Below, in pieces: positions 60,334-64,000 of a DNA stretch of 64,000 bases. The stretch lies in the NCBI GenBank assembly GCA_900541575.1, contig UQKO01000009.1:12651-76650 (forward strand). The letters run 5' to 3'. Position numbers and translations under genes: made by a program. Source of the stretch: an uncultured Prevotella sp. (lineage in GTDB: Bacteria; Bacteroidota; Bacteroidia; Bacteroidales; Bacteroidaceae). Below the pieces are notes generated by a model, which ran no database searches, was not told where the DNA came from, and saw only the letters and a program-made list of their open reading frames with translations. Each line of letters starts with the position of its first letter. Positions within the stretch are counted from its first letter, which is position 1.

Positions 60334-62310
60334 ATGGCTAATATAGATTCAAAAATACCTCAAGGTCCTGTTGCTGAAAAATGGACCAACTATAAGGCTC
60401 ATCAGAAATTGGTGAACCCCGCCAACAAGCGTAAGCTCGATATCATCGTAGTAGGTACTGGCTTGGCAGGTGCTTCTGCAGCCGCTTCACTTGGTGAGAT
60501 GGGCTTCAAAGTGCTCAATTTCTGCATTCAAGACTCACCCCGTCGTGCACACTCTATCGCTGCACAGGGTGGTATCAATGCTGCCAAGAACTATCAGAAC
60601 GATGGCGACTCTGTATATCGCCTCTTCTACGATACCGTAAAGGGTGGTGACTATCGTGCACGTGAAGCCAACGTATATCGTTTGGCAGAAGTAAGTGCCA
60701 ACATCATCGACCAGTGCGTAGCACAGGGTGTACCTTTCGCTCGTGAATATGGTGGTCTGCTTGCCAACCGTTCATTCGGTGGTGTGCAGGTAAGCCGTAC
60801 TTTCTACGCTAAGGGTCAGACAGGTCAGCAGCTCCTCCTCGGTGCTTATTCAGCATTGATGGCACAGGTACATGCTGGCACTGTTAAACTCTACTGCCGT
60901 TACGAAATGCAAGACGTTGTCATCATCGACGGTCGTGCACGCGGTATCATTGCTCGCAACCTCATAACTGGTGAACTCGAGCGTTTCGCAGCTCATGCTG
61001 TTGTACTCGCTACGGGTGGTTATGGTAACACCTACTTCCTTTCAACCAACGCAATGGGTTGCAACTGCTCAGCAGCTATCGCAGCTTATCGTAAGGGTGC
61101 TTACTTCGCTAACCCCGCTTACGTCCAGATTCACCCCACTTGTATCCCCGTTCACGGCGACAAGCAGTCTAAGCTTACGCTTATGTCAGAGTCATTGCGT
61201 AACGACGGTCGTATCTGGGTGCCCAAGAAGAAGGAAGATGCTATCAAGCTCCAGAAGGGTGAGTTGAAGCCTACTGACATCAATGAAGCTGACCGCGACT
61301 ACTACCTCGAGCGTCGTTACCCTGCATTCGGTAACCTCGTACCTCGTGACGTAGCTTCTCGTGCTGCTAAGGAACGTTGCGATGCTGGTTTCGGTGTTAA
61401 CAACACAGGTCTCGCCGTTTACCTCGACTTCACTGAAGCTATCGGCCGTCTTGGCATCGACGTAGTGCTCCAGCGCTATGGCAACCTCTTCGATATGTAC
61501 GAAGAGATCACTGATGTGAAGCCCGGTGAAGTAGTTCGTAAGGGTGACGACGGTATCGAATATACTAACCCGATGATGATCTACCCCGCTATCCACTACA
61601 CAATGGGTGGCCTTTGGGTTGACTACGAACTCTCTACTAACATTCCTGGTCTCTTCGCTATTGGTGAGTGCAACTTCTCTGACCACGGTGCCAATCGCCT
61701 TGGTGCTTCAGCCCTTATGCAAGGTTTGGCAGATGGTTACTTCGTACTCCCCTACACTATTCAGAACTACCTCAGCGACCAGATTACTGTACCTCGCTTC
61801 AGCACCGACCTCCCCGAGTTCGTTGCTGCTGAAAAGGCCGTTAAAGAACACATCGACCACCTCCTCAAGATCAACGGTAAGAAGTCAGTTGATAGTATCC
61901 ACAAGGAATTGGGTCACATTATGTGGGAATACGCTGGTATGGCACGTTCTAAGGAAGGCCTCCAGACTGCACTCACTAAGCTCAAGGAAATCCGCAAGGA
62001 ATTCGAGACCAACCTCTTCGTACCTCATATCGAGGGTGTAAACGTAGAGCTCGATAAGGCTATCCGCCTCAACGACTTCATCACTATGGGTCAGCTCATC
62101 GCCATCGATGCCCTCCACCGCGAGGAATCATGTGGTGGTCACTTCCGTGTAGAGCACCAGACTGAAGAAGGTGAAGCTAAGCGTGACGACCAGAACTGCT
62201 TCTACGTATCATGCTGGGAATACCAGGGTGAAGACAAGGATCCCGTGAAGTATGAGGAACCCTTGAAGTATGAAGCAATCGAAGTAAAAACCCGTAACTA
62301 CAAGAACTAA
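60334..62310 (+). CDS. sdhA: succinate dehydrogenase/fumarate reductase flavoprotein subunit
   Basis: 658 aa. FAD-binding VVGTGLAGASAAASLGEMGF, covalent flavin region RAHSIAAQGGINAAKNY, active-site HPTCIP, and RLGASALMQGLADG near the end of the FAD domain; a helical C-terminal domain follows. It interconverts succinate and fumarate. Normal length for the B-type of Bacteroidota. 123 bases after sdhC, six bases before sdhB. Confidence 0.96.
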   Translation: MANIDSKIPQGPVAEKWTNYKAHQKLVNPANKRKLDIIVVGTGLAGASAAASLGEMGFKVLNFCIQDSPRRAHSIAAQGGINAAKNYQNDGDSVYRLFYDTVKGGDYRAREANVYRLAEVSANIIDQCVAQGVPFAREYGGLLANRSFGGVQVSRTFYAKGQTGQQLLLGAYSALMAQVHAGTVKLYCRYEMQDVVIIDGRARGIIARNLITGELERFAAHAVVLATGGYGNTYFLSTNAMGCNCSAAIAAYRKGAYFANPAYVQIHPTCIPVHGDKQSKLTLMSESLRNDGRIWVPKKKEDAIKLQKGELKPTDINEADRDYYLERRYPAFGNLVPRDVASRAAKERCDAGFGVNNTGLAVYLDFTEAIGRLGIDVVLQRYGNLFDMYEEITDVKPGEVVRKGDDGIEYTNPMMIYPAIHYTMGGLWVDYELSTNIPGLFAIGECNFSDHGANRLGASALMQGLADGYFVLPYTIQNYLSDQITVPRFSTDLPEFVAAEKAVKEHIDHLLKINGKKSVDSIHKELGHIMWEYAGMARSKEGLQTALTKLKEIRKEFETNLFVPHIEGVNVELDKAIRLNDFITMGQLIAIDALHREESCGGHFRVEHQTEEGEAKRDDQNCFYVSCWEYQGEDKDPVKYEEPLKYEAIEVKTRNYKN

Positions 62311-62316
62311 TAAGCC

Positions 62317-63075
62317 ATGGCTAAGAACATATCATTCACAATCAAGTATTGGAAGCAGAATGGCCCCAAGGATGCGGGTCACTTTGACACTCGCGAGATG
62401 CACGACATCCCCGATGACACTTCATTCCTCGAGATGCTCGATATCCTCAACGAAGAACTCGTTGAGGAGGGCAAGGAACCCTTCGTATTCGATCACGACT
62501 GCCGCGAAGGTATCTGCGGTATGTGTTCGCTCTATATCAATGGTACTCCCCACGGCAAGACCGAGGCTGGTGCAACAACTTGCCAACTCTACATGCGTCG
62601 TTTCAATGACGGCGATGTAATCACGGTTGAACCTTGGCGTTCTGCTGCATTCCCCGTTATCAAGGACTGCATGGTAGACCGTTCAGCATTCGATAAGATT
62701 CAGGCAGCTGGTGGTTACATCAGCGTACGCACAGGTGCTCCTCAGGACGCTAACGCTATCCTTATCCCTAAGCAAGACGCAGACGAGGCTATGGACTGCG
62801 CTACTTGCATCGGTTGTGGTGCTTGCGTTGCAGCATGTAAGAATGGTTCTGCTATGTTGTTCGTAAGTTCTAAGGTAAGCCAGTTTGCCCTCCTTCCCCA
62901 AGGTCGCCCCGAAGCTGCAAAGCGTGCTAAGGCCATGGTAGCTAAGATGGACGAACTCGGTTTCGGTAACTGCACCAACACTCGTGCTTGCGAGGCTGTT
63001 TGTCCCAAGAATGAGTCTATCTCTAACATTGCCCGCTTGAACCGTGAGTTCATCAAGGCTAAGTTAGCTGACTAA
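62317..63075 (+). CDS. sdhB: succinate dehydrogenase/fumarate reductase iron-sulfur subunit
   Basis: 252 aa. [2Fe-2S] ligands in CREGICGMCSLYING and the later Cys in TTCQLYMR; two further clusters in CATCIGCGACVAACKNGSAM and CTNTRACEAVCPKNESI. It passes electrons between the flavoprotein and the cytochrome b subunit. The stop at 63073-63075 is followed by an in-frame open stretch into a TonB-receptor fragment, separated by a terminator. Confidence 0.96.
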   Translation: MAKNISFTIKYWKQNGPKDAGHFDTREMHDIPDDTSFLEMLDILNEELVEEGKEPFVFDHDCREGICGMCSLYINGTPHGKTEAGATTCQLYMRRFNDGDVITVEPWRSAAFPVIKDCMVDRSAFDKIQAAGGYISVRTGAPQDANAILIPKQDADEAMDCATCIGCGACVAACKNGSAMLFVSSKVSQFALLPQGRPEAAKRAKAMVAKMDELGFGNCTNTRACEAVCPKNESISNIARLNREFIKAKLAD

Positions 63076-63140
63076 AGCAACAATTTTGACGCGGCCGTCT
63101 TTTTAAACATTGCCTTTTTAGCGGTCACGGCTTTTATACT

Positions 63141-63174
63141 CCCGCTGTACTCTCTCGGTGCAGCGGGATTTTTG
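63141..63174 (+). terminator. terminator of sdhCAB
   Basis: CCCGCTG / CAGCGGG stem with loop TACTCTCTCGGTG and ATTTTTG behind it. Confidence 0.75.
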
Positions 63175-63744
63175 TATGTAGGGAAAAGACTCTATCATCA
63201 AGTGGAGTATGCTGACAATGTACTCAATCTTTTTACAGAACAATATTCCCTGGCTGATGCCTTGCTTCAAGGACATGGCATGAATTATGGACTAGGGCTG
63301 CAACTTATTCGTCGTTTAGGTTCCGTGACGGGATGGATGAGCTATAGCTGGAGACGTTCGCTGCGCAAGTTTTGCATCGATGGTGTGAGCAGTCGCTATC
63401 CCTCCAATTATGAGCGACGCCATGAAGTCAACCTCATGCTTTCCTATCAACCGCAGCCGCGCCTTAGCCTCAGTTTTACGGGGCTCATTGCGTCGGGCAA
63501 CCCCTTTACGACTCCCGAAGGGTTCTATCTCGTCAATGGTTATGTGGTTTCGCAGTATGGACGTCACAATGGTTGCCGATTGCCCATCTACTGGCGTTTC
63601 GATGCAGCTATTGACTACCAGCTTCGCAGTCGGAAATGTTTGCAACTGAGTCTTAATTTCTCTCTTTATAATGTGTTTGGCACAAACAATACGGTGTTTT
63701 ATCGACTTCGCTTCCGCGATGAAAGTTTTGCCTATTGCCCATAA
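63172..63744 (+). pseudogene. TonB-dependent receptor fragment (barrel C-terminal part)
   Basis: 190 codons with only a TTG start. GMNYGLGLQLIRRLGSVTGW, SYSWRRSLRKF, YPSNYERRHEVNLMLSYQ, IASGNPFTTPEGFY and GRHNGCRLPIYWRFDAAIDY are the late-barrel motifs of SusC/FecA-like receptors. Signal peptide, plug and half of the barrel are missing. The end also looks cut: the stop TAA (63742-63744) lies in the first bases of the 196-bp repeat, and the usual last strand is absent. So it is a remnant, not a working receptor. Confidence 0.75.
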
Positions 63745-63936
63745 ATACACACGCGCGCGAGGCAAACTCACCTCGTTATACGTTCAAAATCAGTCTATCC
63801 TATCGGTCTTTATCCATAGAGTCTAACGATCTTCATCGTTAGCACCTATCGGTCTTCATCGTTAGCACCTAATGATCTTCATCGTTAGAGTACTAAGATT
63901 TAGGTCGTAGAAACAGCTTAATCTTCATCGTCAAAA
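63741..63936 (-). repeat. 196-bp repeat element, copy 2 (inverse of 29034-29229)
   Basis: Reads the same as copy 1 on the minus strand, with about 14-15 mismatches and equal length; four 23-bp units in 63787-63878. One unit (CTAACGATgaagATCGTTAG) is a perfect palindrome around GAAG. Left border cuts the TonB-receptor fragment; right border holds the stop of the gene beyond. Confidence 0.9.
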
Positions 63937-64000
63937 CAACCTTCCGGAAGGCCTAAATAATCCACGATGAGGCGAGTTTCACGAATCGTAAGATTTTGTC
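63918..64000 (-). CDS. C-terminal end of an unrecognised gene (cut by window edge)
   Basis: 26 codons in frame up to the edge, reading QNLTIRETRLIVDYLGLPEG then CFDDED and TAA. The smooth composition and acidic end suggest a real C-terminus. The last five codons and stop lie inside the 196-bp repeat. The family is not recognised from this piece. Confidence 0.5.
   Translation of the reverse strand, partial: QNLTIRETRLIVDYLGLPEGCFDDED

Overview
The window is chromosomal DNA from an anaerobic Bacteroidota of the order Bacteroidales, most like Prevotellaceae. I cannot fix the genus. The evidence is type IX secretion (T9SS) genes of the porP/porK/porT kind, TonB-dependent uptake with a BtuG-type lipoprotein, an NQ-type housekeeping complement with fumarate reductase/succinate dehydrogenase of the B-type, ATP-dependent PEP carboxykinase, and many promoters of the Bacteroidetes form (TTTG, about 20 bases, TAnnTTTG). 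Shine-Dalgarno sequences are essentially absent.

Layout. 0-2.4 kb: porK (cut by the window edge) and porP, then an HU-like protein. 2.9-6.55 kb: a vitamin B12 uptake unit, transcribed leftward as cobalamin riboswitch - btuB - btuG, followed upstream by tRNA-Pro. 6.9-14.4 kb: a secreted bleomycin-hydrolase-type peptidase and an envelope-lipid-like cluster (MsbA-type ABC exporter, LtaS-type sulfatase, epimerase, PAP2 enzyme). 14.4-17 kb: decayed IS200/IS605 pieces flanking an Lrp regulator and a MetE-like methyltransferase. 17-19.8 kb: an M15 peptidase, ferredoxin, porT, and a recombination scar. 19.9-24.8 kb: a leftward run of pduO-type adenosyltransferase, two poorly known genes and uvrA. 24.8-25.6 kb: an AT-rich gap packed with DnaA-box-like sites, the best candidate for the replication origin. 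Nearly every gene to its left reads leftward.

25.6-36.4 kb: trmH, a Cof-type phosphatase, pckA, an AEC permease, a folK-GNAT fusion, and the operon ftsX-DUF3098-uppP-truB-queA. 36.8-45.6 kb: floA, a REP-associated transposase with its REP palindromes, a large secreted sialidase, upp, tRNA-Arg and mutS. 45.6-47 kb: a gene-poor scar with tandem repeats and gene fossils. 47-54.6 kb: nhaD, dsbD, metG and gltX. 54.8-58.8 kb: waaA, two glycosyltransferases, recX. 59.3-63.1 kb: sdhCAB. The right end has a truncated TonB-receptor barrel, a 196-bp repeat element and the tail of one more gene.

Connections. B12 appears three times: uptake (btuB/btuG under a riboswitch), activation (adenosyltransferase) and a B12-independent MetE-like enzyme. 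T9SS genes lie in two places, and one intact secreted protein (sialidase) and one fossil carry C-terminal tails of the kind associated with secreted Bacteroidetes proteins. The most unusual structures are the candidate oriC, a pair of 196-bp inverted repeats 34 kb apart, the RAYT/REP locus, an IS605-like shell around lrp/metE, a FolK-acetyltransferase fusion, and two short chimeric gene fossils.
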